DNA from: UBA9732 sp031935845
GTDB lineage: Bacteria; Spirochaetota; Spirochaetia; Sphaerochaetales; Sphaerochaetaceae
Direction: 5' to 3'
DNA: 64,000 nucleotides
Assembly (NCBI GenBank): GCA_031935845.1
Contig: JAJBWA010000026.1
Span: forward strand, 6,206 to 70,205
The position numbers were made by a program, and so were the translations under genes. The notes below the pieces were generated by a model. The model was not told where the DNA came from. It saw only the letters and a program-made list of their open reading frames with translations, and ran no database searches. This document shows positions 34,783 to 42,324 of this stretch, one piece after another; the first letter of the stretch is position 1, and the number at the start of each line of letters is the position of its first letter.

Positions 34783-35883
34783 TCATTGTCTTCTCATGAT
34801 CAGACCCATGACGGTGGCTATCAGTATTATCACAGCAAATGGTATCAGAGTACCCAGCTGAGGTGCAATCACTCCCTGGTCTGCCATCATCACGGTCATC
34901 ATCTGGACCACGAAATAGACCACGGCGACACATATCGAACATACTAGGGAGAAGAACAGGACGTTCTTCTTGAACCTGTAGTTTATGCTGCATGCGATCA
35001 TGATCATGATCAGGGGAGACAGACAGCTGAACAGCCTCTTGTAATACTCGGTTCCGAGCTTTGCATACTCCTCGGGATTAAGGGTCTTCATCCTGGCCAG
35101 ATAGGCACGGGCAAGACGCAGCGACATCTTGGAAATCTCATTGGATACGTTCCTGAACAGCTGAGGCTCCAGAAGGAGCACCTCATTCCGCTGTGCATCG
35201 AAGTGCATGATGTCCACGCCATCTACCGTATTTCCTGAGGGTGTATATACATAGGCATCAAAGAAGGTCCACCGTTCCGCTTCCGGATCATACACGGCGC
35301 GCCGGGCGTCGGTACGCCGCACCAGCCGGCCTTCAGGGCTGCTCTCCACCAGGGTGACATTGAACAGAGTCTGATTCGAATCCGAGTATACCAATGCATA
35401 GACCATGTATCCGCTCTGCATGTCACTGAGCGCTATGTCCTGATTGTTGGATGAGCCCGTGGAATCGGTGACCAGCTGCATCTTCAGATCCTTTTCATTG
35501 GTGGACGGTATGGCCACAAGTTCATTGAAGCCGAAATACAATGCAGACAGCAGTATGGCGAGTATGATCACGGGCCTGAGTATCCGCTGGAAACTCACGC
35601 CTGCGTTCAGTACGGCCATTATCTCATTGTTGGCATGAAGCATCGACAGGTGGTAGGTCACGGCAAAAAGGAACGAAGGCCCCATTGCAAGCAGGAATGC
35701 CTCCGGGAAATAAAGCAGCGTTATGGACAGGGCGCGGAGGAAAGTGACGTTGTAACTCATGTATCTGTCCAGATTAGAGAACAGGTCCACACCCATCAAC
35801 ATCAGCGATGCCAGAAGCGATGTGATCATTCCTATGCGCAGTATCGAGACAACGGTATATCTGTCCATCACCCTGGCTCTCAT
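34783..35883 (-). CDS. LptF/LptG family permease (second of pair)
   Basis: Inner-membrane permease of the YjgP/YjgQ family, which in Gram-negatives extracts LPS with LptB. Here the cargo is uncertain because many spirochaetes lack LPS. The 366 residues show three N-terminal membrane segments (about 15-100), a periplasmic beta-jellyroll (about 110-265), and three C-terminal segments (about 275-360). ATG 35883 overlaps the partner permease stop by 4 bp (ATGA), and GGAGG lies 8 nt before it. It is LptG by its second position. Confidence 0.85.
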   Translation of the reverse strand: MRARVMDRYTVVSILRIGMITSLLASLMLMGVDLFSNLDRYMSYNVTFLRALSITLLYFPEAFLLAMGPSFLFAVTYHLSMLHANNEIMAVLNAGVSFQRILRPVIILAILLSALYFGFNELVAIPSTNEKDLKMQLVTDSTGSSNNQDIALSDMQSGYMVYALVYSDSNQTLFNVTLVESSPEGRLVRRTDARRAVYDPEAERWTFFDAYVYTPSGNTVDGVDIMHFDAQRNEVLLLEPQLFRNVSNEISKMSLRLARAYLARMKTLNPEEYAKLGTEYYKRLFSCLSPLIMIMIACSINYRFKKNVLFFSLVCSICVAVVYFVVQMMTVMMADQGVIAPQLGTLIPFAVIILIATVMGLIMRRQ

Positions 35884-37145
35884 TTCCTGGTCCTCCAGAG
35901 CAGGACAAGTCCTGCGGCAAACACAACCAGATTCGGCAGCCACATGAAGACAGCCGGATGAAGAGGACTCTGTATTGCCCTTACATGCATGTAATAGATG
36001 AAGAACCAGTATCCGCAGGCCACGAACATGGAGAGCGCAAAGCCAAGAAGACGTCCGTTGCGGACCCTGAAGAACGATATCGGGAATGCTATGAAAACCA
36101 GGAACGTACACGCCAGGGACAGCGCTATCTTCTTCTGAAGCTCACTGCGGTAGTACTGGTAATAGAAACTGAATCCCTGTGCCTGACGTGCGGAAGCAAG
36201 GTCGGAAGCCTCTTCCAGTGCATTCCTGACATCTCCCCCTGTTCCCTGCTCCATTTCATACAGCAGCTCTCCCAGCTCCTGTGCATGATAGCTGATGTTC
36301 GACAGCCTCTGTGCCTCTATGGATTCCTGCTCCGCCAGACGGTCTGCGGCCGCATCCATCAGCTGACGGATGGACATCTGTGAAGGCGTTATGTTAACGA
36401 AATCGGATGCCGTAGAACTGAGGTCAAGATAAAGCGACATCGACGACGCAGATGCAAGGGAATAGCTTTCCAGAGATGAGGAATCAGTGATCATGATCTC
36501 GGGATTCTCGAGATCTATCCTGTACAGGAACCTGTCGATGTCTATAACCGTTATCCGCCCTTCTGAAGCGGAAATCACACGGCTGTCACGGCTGTTGGTG
36601 TCATCGAATATCACGACATCGTGGAGCACGTTCCCCTCCACGACTCCGTTGGAAATTATCCGTTTTCCGAACTTGGTGGAGCTGTAACTGTCGAGTTCCA
36701 GCGTAGGCACGCTCTGGAGTATCTTGGCATAAAGCTCCTTGTACAGCTCGGTGGTATAAGGAATCATCCGGTCGGCAATCATCAGCGTAGCAAATGAGAA
36801 AACCATCGAGATCGCCAGGATCGGCATGAAGATGTTCCTGATGTGGACTCCGCTGGAACGCAGTGCGAGTATCTCGTTCTGTGAAGAGAGATTGCCTATG
36901 ACCATGCTTGCGGATGCAAGTGATGAGAACGGCATTGTGTACATCAGGAACTGCGGGATTGAGAAGATCACCAGCATTATCACGTCCGTGACGTTGACGT
37001 TCTTCAGCAGTATCTTCTGGGCAAGAACAAGGATCTGGTTCACAAAGAAGATGAAGAAGAAGAACATGAAGGCCACGATGAAGGAAAAGATGTACTCTCT
37101 CCCCACATATCTGTATAGCAGCCAGTAGTTTCCCCTTCTTCTCAT
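35880..37145 (-). CDS. LptF/LptG family permease (first of pair)
   Basis: The 421-residue permease begins with the amphipathic stretch LLYRYVGREYIFSF and three membrane segments (about 15-115), then a periplasmic domain (about 120-310) with a coiled-coil-like Gln/Glu/Leu segment near 255-300, and three more segments near 340-418. It probably forms a heterodimer with the next gene product. No Shine-Dalgarno is visible; an extended -10 TGTTATAAT ends 8 nt before the ATG, so the pair seems to have its own leaderless promoter within the larger gene cluster. Confidence 0.85.
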   Translation of the reverse strand: MRRRGNYWLLYRYVGREYIFSFIVAFMFFFFIFFVNQILVLAQKILLKNVNVTDVIMLVIFSIPQFLMYTMPFSSLASASMVIGNLSSQNEILALRSSGVHIRNIFMPILAISMVFSFATLMIADRMIPYTTELYKELYAKILQSVPTLELDSYSSTKFGKRIISNGVVEGNVLHDVVIFDDTNSRDSRVISASEGRITVIDIDRFLYRIDLENPEIMITDSSSLESYSLASASSMSLYLDLSSTASDFVNITPSQMSIRQLMDAAADRLAEQESIEAQRLSNISYHAQELGELLYEMEQGTGGDVRNALEEASDLASARQAQGFSFYYQYYRSELQKKIALSLACTFLVFIAFPISFFRVRNGRLLGFALSMFVACGYWFFIYYMHVRAIQSPLHPAVFMWLPNLVVFAAGLVLLWRTRK

Positions 37146-37153
37146 AGAGCTTT

Positions 37154-37183
37154 ATTATAACACAACGACAGAAGGTAAGTCAG
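37154..37183 (-). promoter_or_regulatory. Promoter of the lptF-lptG pair (leaderless, extended -10)
   Basis: CTGACT (37178-37183), 18-bp spacer, TGT-TATAAT (-10 box 37154-37159), then 8 nt to the ATG at 37145. It lies in the 46-bp gap after dut. Confidence 0.6.
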
Positions 37184-37191
37184 TATCGTGG

Positions 37192-37638
37192 TCAGACTCC
37201 CGTGGAGCCGAAACCACCCTCTCCCCTTGTGGTCTCCTCAAGAGATGTCACCACCTCAAAACCGGCGGTCTCATGTCTTGCAATGACCATCTGTGCTATG
37301 CGGTCGCCGTCCTTGATGACGAACGGAACGTCTGAGTGATTGATGAGAATCACCTTTACCTCGCCCCTGTAGTCCGAATCCACCGTACCCGGGGTATTCA
37401 GGACGGTTATGCCGGCTTTGGCTGCAAGTCCGCTGCGCGGACGCACCTGGGCCTCATAACCCACAGGAAGCGCAATACGGAGGCCGGTAGGCACCAGAGC
37501 CCACTTGTGGGGCTCCAGCGTCATCGACTCTCCATTACCAAGACAGGCGCAGAGATCTGCGCCTGCCGCCTGGCCGGAGCTGTAGACAGGAAGTCTTGCT
37601 CCTTCATTCAACTGTATTTTGACAATACACTTATCCAT
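37192..37638 (-). CDS. dut: dUTP diphosphatase
   Basis: Trimeric dUTPase of 148 residues that removes dUTP and supplies dUMP. Motifs: AGADLCA (1), RPRSGLAAK (2), GTVDSDYRGE (3), RIAQMVIAR (4) and a C-terminal GFGSTG (5) are all recognisable. The ATG overlaps the pnp stop by one base (TGATG). Thymidylate kinase, the later step, is at 58901. Confidence 0.97.
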   Translation of the reverse strand: MDKCIVKIQLNEGARLPVYSSGQAAGADLCACLGNGESMTLEPHKWALVPTGLRIALPVGYEAQVRPRSGLAAKAGITVLNTPGTVDSDYRGEVKVILINHSDVPFVIKDGDRIAQMVIARHETAGFEVVTSLEETTRGEGGFGSTGV

Positions 37639-39878
37639 CAGTTCTCTTCGTGTCTGGGAGGTCTTGAATCCCTCTTCTCACCTTTGAAGGGCCTTGACGG
37701 TCTTCTGTCACGGTCACCGTGCCTGCTGTCCCTGCGGTCCGAACCCGGGCGTCTCTCGGGAGTCTTGGTCTCTCCGTCGGGATCGATTGCATCGATGTAT
37801 GAAAGGCTGAGCCTTCCGCCGGTGCGGTCCACTTCAATCAGCTTGACGGGAATGACCTGGCCGACAGAAAGGACATCGGAGACGTTCTCCACTCTTGTCC
37901 TTGCAAGCTTGGAGATGTGGCAGAGGCCTTCCTTTCCGGGCAGGATCTCGACGAATGCGCCGAAGTCCATGATCCTCTTGACCGTTCCGTTGTAGATCTT
38001 GCCGACCTCAGGCTCCTCGATGATGGCCTTGACCATCTCAAGAGCAGCCTGTGCGCAGGCGGTGTTCTTTCCGTAGATGGTGACTGTTCCGTCATCATCG
38101 ATGTTGACCTCGGCACCTGTTGCCTGGGCAATGCCCTTGATGGTCTTTCCGCCGGTTCCGATGACTGCACCGATCTTGTCCTCATCGACCTTTGTGGTGA
38201 GGATCTTGGGAGCATACTGGTTGACCTCAGGTCTGGGACCTGCGAGTGTCTGCTCCATGATGCCCAGGATGTGGTAGCGGCCTTCCTTTGCCTGCTGCAG
38301 GGCCTTGCTCATGATTTCGGGCGTGACGCCGGCAATCTTGATGTCCATCTGGAAAGCGGTGATTCCGTCGCGTGTTCCGGCAACCTTGAAGTCCATGTCA
38401 CCAAGGTGATCCTCTTCTCCGAGGATATCGGAAAGGATCTGGTACCTGCTGTAATCGGCACCCTCGGTGATGAGGCCCATTGCAATACCTGCAACCGGCT
38501 TGGAAATGGGAACTCCGGCATCCATCAGAGACAGACATCCGCCGCAGACCGAAGCCATTGAAGAAGAACCGTTTGACTCCATGATCTCGGAGACGACTCT
38601 GACTGTGTACGGGAACTCATCCTTAGCCGGAACGACAGCCTGAAGGGCTCTCTGTGCAAGATGACCGTGTCCGATTTCTCTTCTGCCGGTTGTAAGACGG
38701 CCTGTCTCGCCGACTGAATACGGCGGGAAATTGTAGTGCAGCATGAAGTTGCTGTAGCACTTGTCTCCGTCGATGTCGTCGAACAGCTGCTCGTCCTGGA
38801 CTGTTCCGAGAGTGGTGACTGCCAGAGACTGGGTCTCTCCTCTGGTGAACAGTGCGCTTCCGTGTGTCCTTGCCAGGACTCCGACCTCACATGTGATGGG
38901 TCTGATCTGGGTGACGGTTCTTCCGTCGACACGCTTGCCGTCATTGAGAATGCTGGCCCTGAGGATCTCATATGCCAGATCGTCGAAGAGCTTTGAGATC
39001 TGCTCTCCGCCTTCATGCTCCACGATGAGTTCTGCGAACTTCTCCCTGGTCTCTGCCTCGGCAGCCTTGAGGGCAGCATGCCTTGAGAACTTGCTGTCTC
39101 CGAAACTAGCCTTCTCTACCAGCGGTCTTGCATACTCGCGGATGGGATCCAGCCATGAGAGATCTTCGGTGATCTCCAGGACGGGAAGCTTCTCCTTTCC
39201 TGCAAGCTCCCTGAGCTCGAGCTGTGCATCGCAGAGCTTGGTGATCACGGGCTGGGCAGCTGCAATGGCATCGAGCATGTTCTGCTCGGAAACCTCGTGG
39301 GCTCCGCCTTCGACCATCGTGATGCCCTCACGGGTTCCGGCCACGACGATGTCGAGATCGGACTCTTCGATCTGCTTGAATGTGGGGTTGATGACATATT
39401 CACCATCGACAAGAGCCACGCGGACACCGGCGATAGGTCCGTTGAACGGAATATCGGAGATGGTGACTGCGGCACTTGCCGCGTTGATTGCGATGATATC
39501 AGGTGTGTTGATCTGGTCTGTGGAGATGACTGTGGGAACAATCTGGATCTCGCGGCTGAAGGCCTTGTCGAACAGAGGGCGCATCGGACGGTCGATGAGA
39601 CGGCTTACGAGGATCTCCTTGTCCTTCGGCTTGGCTTCTCTCTTGAGGAAGCCTCCGGGGATCTTTCCGGCGGCATAGTACTTCTCGTTGTACTCGACTG
39701 AGACCGGTACATAATCAAGCGGCTGGGACGGTGCATCCCCGCAGCAGACTGTGGCAACGACAGCAGAACCGGCATAATGTGCATAGACGGCTCCGTTTGC
39801 CTGCTTGGCGATCTTTCCTGTCTCGAATACGAGATAATCGTCACCAAGCTTTACTGAAACTTTCTTTACTTCTGACAT
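37638..39878 (-). CDS. pnp: Polynucleotide phosphorylase
   Basis: 3'-to-5' phosphorolytic exoribonuclease of 746 residues: two RNase PH domains (about 10-220 and 305-540), a KH domain (IGAVIGTGGKTIKGIA, near 570) and an S1 domain (YNGTVKRIMDFGAFVEI, near 630), then an Arg/Asp-rich tail (about 705-746). ATG 39878 (MSEVKK) has AAGGA six nt upstream within a 45-nt almost pure purine leader; the open frame further upstream is not supported. It follows rpsO with a 160-bp gap holding two hairpins, the arrangement used for pnp autoregulation in E. coli. Confidence 0.97.
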   Translation of the reverse strand: MSEVKKVSVKLGDDYLVFETGKIAKQANGAVYAHYAGSAVVATVCCGDAPSQPLDYVPVSVEYNEKYYAAGKIPGGFLKREAKPKDKEILVSRLIDRPMRPLFDKAFSREIQIVPTVISTDQINTPDIIAINAASAAVTISDIPFNGPIAGVRVALVDGEYVINPTFKQIEESDLDIVVAGTREGITMVEGGAHEVSEQNMLDAIAAAQPVITKLCDAQLELRELAGKEKLPVLEITEDLSWLDPIREYARPLVEKASFGDSKFSRHAALKAAEAETREKFAELIVEHEGGEQISKLFDDLAYEILRASILNDGKRVDGRTVTQIRPITCEVGVLARTHGSALFTRGETQSLAVTTLGTVQDEQLFDDIDGDKCYSNFMLHYNFPPYSVGETGRLTTGRREIGHGHLAQRALQAVVPAKDEFPYTVRVVSEIMESNGSSSMASVCGGCLSLMDAGVPISKPVAGIAMGLITEGADYSRYQILSDILGEEDHLGDMDFKVAGTRDGITAFQMDIKIAGVTPEIMSKALQQAKEGRYHILGIMEQTLAGPRPEVNQYAPKILTTKVDEDKIGAVIGTGGKTIKGIAQATGAEVNIDDDGTVTIYGKNTACAQAALEMVKAIIEEPEVGKIYNGTVKRIMDFGAFVEILPGKEGLCHISKLARTRVENVSDVLSVGQVIPVKLIEVDRTGGRLSLSYIDAIDPDGETKTPERRPGSDRRDSRHGDRDRRPSRPFKGEKRDSRPPRHEEN

Positions 39879-39935
39879 TTTCTTTCCTTTTTCTTTCTTT
39901 TCTTCTTTTTTGTTCTTTGTTCCAACTTGTTCCGT

Positions 39936-39963
39936 CACAAAAAGTTGCATGCCGCAGCAACTT
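39936..39963 (-). terminator. Weak terminator-like hairpin between rpsO and pnp
   Basis: Minus-strand stem AAGTTGC (39957-39963) with GCAACTT (39942-39948), 8-nt loop, followed by TTTGTG. Stem and U tract are weak, so partial readthrough into pnp is expected. Confidence 0.45.
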
Positions 39964-40001
39964 GTGGTGACCGGAATCCGGGAACAGTCTGCAAGACATA
40001 C

Positions 40002-40029
40002 TCAAGGCTCCGTGTTACCGGAGCCTTGA
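40002..40029 (-). promoter_or_regulatory. Perfect 11-bp hairpin between rpsO and pnp
   Basis: TCAAGGCTCCG (40019-40029 read on minus) pairs perfectly with CGGAGCCTTGA around a 6-nt loop. There is no U tract, so it is better explained as an RNA-processing or mRNA-stabilising element than as a terminator. E. coli has an RNase III-cut hairpin in the same place. Confidence 0.6.
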
Positions 40030-40038
40030 ATCTTTGTC

Positions 40039-40305
40039 TTACTTTCTCAGGCCGAGCTCAGCAATAAGCTTTCTGTAACGCTCGATATCAGTGTTCCTGA
40101 GGTACTTGAGAAGTCTCCTTCTCTGTCCGACCATCTTGAGGAGACCTCTGTTGGAGGCGTGATCCTTGGGATTGGCCTTGAAGTGACCCTGAAGATCATT
40201 GATTCTTGCTGTGAGAAGTGCAATCTGAACCTCTGTTGCACCCGTGTTCTTTGCGTCACCGCCGAACTTTGCGATGAGCTCCTGCTTTGTTTCCTTGGTA
40301 ACCAT
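40039..40305 (-). CDS. rpsO: 30S ribosomal protein S15
   Basis: Ribosomal protein of 88 residues that binds the central domain of 16S rRNA; the DHASNRGLLKMVGQRRRLLKYL segment (split at about residues 48-69) is typical. It starts 3 bp after ribF and precedes the pnp leader hairpins. Confidence 0.97.
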   Translation of the reverse strand: MVTKETKQELIAKFGGDAKNTGATEVQIALLTARINDLQGHFKANPKDHASNRGLLKMVGQRRRLLKYLRNTDIERYRKLIAELGLRK

Positions 40306-40308
40306 CCG

Positions 40309-41118
40309 TTACACTCCTAGGAAGATAATCCCATCCGGCTTCATCCGCACAGGCAGCTCCAGAGCCAGATGGTCCTCTGAAACGAAGGCTTCGGTTTCCA
40401 CCGATCTTCCCTCTGCTGTCGCTCTCACCTTGTACCTCCCTTCCTTGGGAAGGAGAAGTCCAAGAGTGCGGACGTCGATGAACAGGCGTTTCTGACTCGC
40501 ATCCCCGCAGTCATCATCCTCGATGAACGATGCACCCCTGAGGTCAAGACTGTACGCTCTGCCAAGCAACCTGGACACTTTGTCCAAATCACCTGTTAGG
40601 AGACACCCGCGTATCAGAGAGCTGCTTACCACCTCATCGTCCATGACGACGGGAGGAATCACCCTGAGATATGCGGATGAAGTATATTTGGACAACAGCA
40701 CTTTTATCTCAGACGGGCCTACGCTGGAAGCTCTGGCACCTGCTCTGAAGCTGTCCCCAACAACCATTGCCCGTACCTCATACGACGTACACAGGAGGGC
40801 AATGAACTCCTCACCCGTCAGTTTACTCATATCATCAGAAAAGTCAATCACACAGTGATAATTAATTCCTCTGTCCGACAACATTTCTTCAAACTGTCCG
40901 CTGCTCTGCATCGCTGCCGCCGAAGGCATTGATTCCTTGGCCATCTTGGGGTTGCGCGAGAACGTGACCGCCACGCTTTGCACAGACAGGTCCCGGGCCA
41001 GCTTCACCGTCTCATCGATTATGGCCTGATGCCCCAGGTGCATGCCGTCGAACACGCCGATGCAGATGACGCATGGAACATCCCTGAATGAAAAATCGGC
41101 AAACTGCTTATGAATCAT
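40309..41118 (-). CDS. ribF: RibF-like FAD synthetase without a clear riboflavin kinase domain
   Basis: The N-terminal adenylyltransferase domain (about 1-185) is intact, with GVFDGMHLGHQ (HxGH type) near 21-31, and SSSLIR near 165. The 269-residue length is short for RibF (about 305-315). The C-terminal 85 residues lack the kinase landmarks GxPTAN, PGVYA and the DLYG region, although a small beta-rich tail remains. So FMN adenylation is expected but riboflavin phosphorylation is doubtful. The ATG overlaps truB by 11 bp. A separate kinase elsewhere in the genome, or uptake of FMN, would be needed. Confidence 0.78.
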   Translation of the reverse strand: MIHKQFADFSFRDVPCVICIGVFDGMHLGHQAIIDETVKLARDLSVQSVAVTFSRNPKMAKESMPSAAAMQSSGQFEEMLSDRGINYHCVIDFSDDMSKLTGEEFIALLCTSYEVRAMVVGDSFRAGARASSVGPSEIKVLLSKYTSSAYLRVIPPVVMDDEVVSSSLIRGCLLTGDLDKVSRLLGRAYSLDLRGASFIEDDDCGDASQKRLFIDVRTLGLLLPKEGRYKVRATAEGRSVETEAFVSEDHLALELPVRMKPDGIIFLGV

Positions 41119-41977
41119 GACGCACCTGGCAGATTATCCTGCCTTCCCCTACCGAATAGACACAGACGGGATTTCCTCCGTGCATCAGGACTGCAAGGCT
41201 GCAGCCGGACGGAATCCTTTCCCTCACCGAATTCTTCACATAGCCGTTGGAGGCCTTGAATGCCTCCGTATCGTCGACCTCCACGTTCATGCATCCGGGA
41301 AGCATCTCAAGAAACTGTCTGCCTTCATCCACTGACTCAAGCGCAGCCTGATTGTCATGACGCACGGCATCACGGACATCGAACGGGCCGATCTTTGTCC
41401 TGTAGAGGGATTTCACATATGCCGAAGAACGGCACATATGCCCGAGATCCCTTGCAAAAGCACGCACGTAAGTACCTTTGGAGACATCAAGACGCACGGT
41501 AAGAAACGGCGCATCCCATGACAGCATCTCAATGGATTTCACGTCTATGAGACGCGGCTTGAGGTCTATGTCCCGGTCACCGCTGCGTGCCATCTGATAG
41601 CTGCGCTTTCCGTCCACATGTATTGCGCTGTAGACAGGCGGAACCTGATACTGGACTCCTTCAAGTCTTCTGAGCGCAGACATGACCACCTCTTCAGACG
41701 GCACGGGAGAGGCCTCTACAACCTCTCCCTCCGGATCAAGAGTATCTGTCATTTTACCGAATTCGATGACGGCCTCGTAGGTCTTGTCCAGACCCATGAA
41801 TGCCGGCACCAGATGTGTATAGCTGCCGCAGAGCACGATCATCAGCCCGTGCGCGAACTTATCAAGAGTCCCGCAGTGGCCGGTCTTCCTGTTTACGGTA
41901 CGTTTTATCCGTCCGAGACAGTCGAACGAGGTTATCCCCTCGCCCTTGTCCACAAGAATGATCGCGCTTCTGGCCAT
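41108..41977 (-). CDS. truB: tRNA pseudouridine synthase B
   Basis: Forms pseudouridine 55 in the T-arm of tRNAs; 289 residues. The N-terminal KGEGITSFD and catalytic-Asp motif GHCGTLDKFAHGLM near 37-50 are visible, the latter with Lys-Phe-Ala-His where Pro-Leu-Ala-Thr is usual. A motif II-like stretch DKTYEA lies near 66. ATG 41977 is preferred over an in-frame GTG at 41983 because of spacing to AGG. It follows rbfA by 2 bp and overlaps ribF by 11 bp. Confidence 0.93.
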   Translation of the reverse strand: MARSAIILVDKGEGITSFDCLGRIKRTVNRKTGHCGTLDKFAHGLMIVLCGSYTHLVPAFMGLDKTYEAVIEFGKMTDTLDPEGEVVEASPVPSEEVVMSALRRLEGVQYQVPPVYSAIHVDGKRSYQMARSGDRDIDLKPRLIDVKSIEMLSWDAPFLTVRLDVSKGTYVRAFARDLGHMCRSSAYVKSLYRTKIGPFDVRDAVRHDNQAALESVDEGRQFLEMLPGCMNVEVDDTEAFKASNGYVKNSVRERIPSGCSLAVLMHGGNPVCVYSVGEGRIICQVRHDS

Positions 41978-41979
41978 TC

Positions 41980-42324
41980 TCACTGCCTGATGCTCTCCAA
42001 CAAGGCATCGATCCTTGCGGCGTCACGCTCGGTGGTGTCTGCCACGAAGTTGAGCTTGGGAGTGTTCTTGGTCTTGAGCACCCTGGCGATGCGGGCCTGG
42101 ATGAAGCCCGCAGCGCTCTGAAGAGCCGTGACGGAGTTCTGAAGCTGTCTGTCCTCAAGGCATGATACGTAAAGCGTTGCGTAGGCATTGTCCTTTGACA
42201 GGGAAATGTCGTTCACGCTTGCAAAACGGCTCAGCTTGGGATTCTTGATCTCTCCGCTGACAATGAGGGTGTTCACCACCTCCATTATGCGGGCTTCGTT
42301 CCTGCTCTGGATGTAATCTGCCAT
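41980..42324 (-). CDS. rbfA: Ribosome-binding factor A
   Basis: Cold-shock 30S maturation factor, 114 residues, KH-like fold. The family pattern RFASVNDISLSKDNAYATLYV and the C-terminal TPKLNFVADTTERDAARID are visible. Its ATG shares a base with the infB stop. Confidence 0.95.
   Translation of the reverse strand: MADYIQSRNEARIMEVVNTLIVSGEIKNPKLSRFASVNDISLSKDNAYATLYVSCLEDRQLQNSVTALQSAAGFIQARIARVLKTKNTPKLNFVADTTERDAARIDALLESIRQ

Noticed and set aside
34763..34993. N-terminal extension of tgt into lptG
   Set aside because: The frame is open but the sequence is non-conserved; a good Shine-Dalgarno marks the ATG at 34762.
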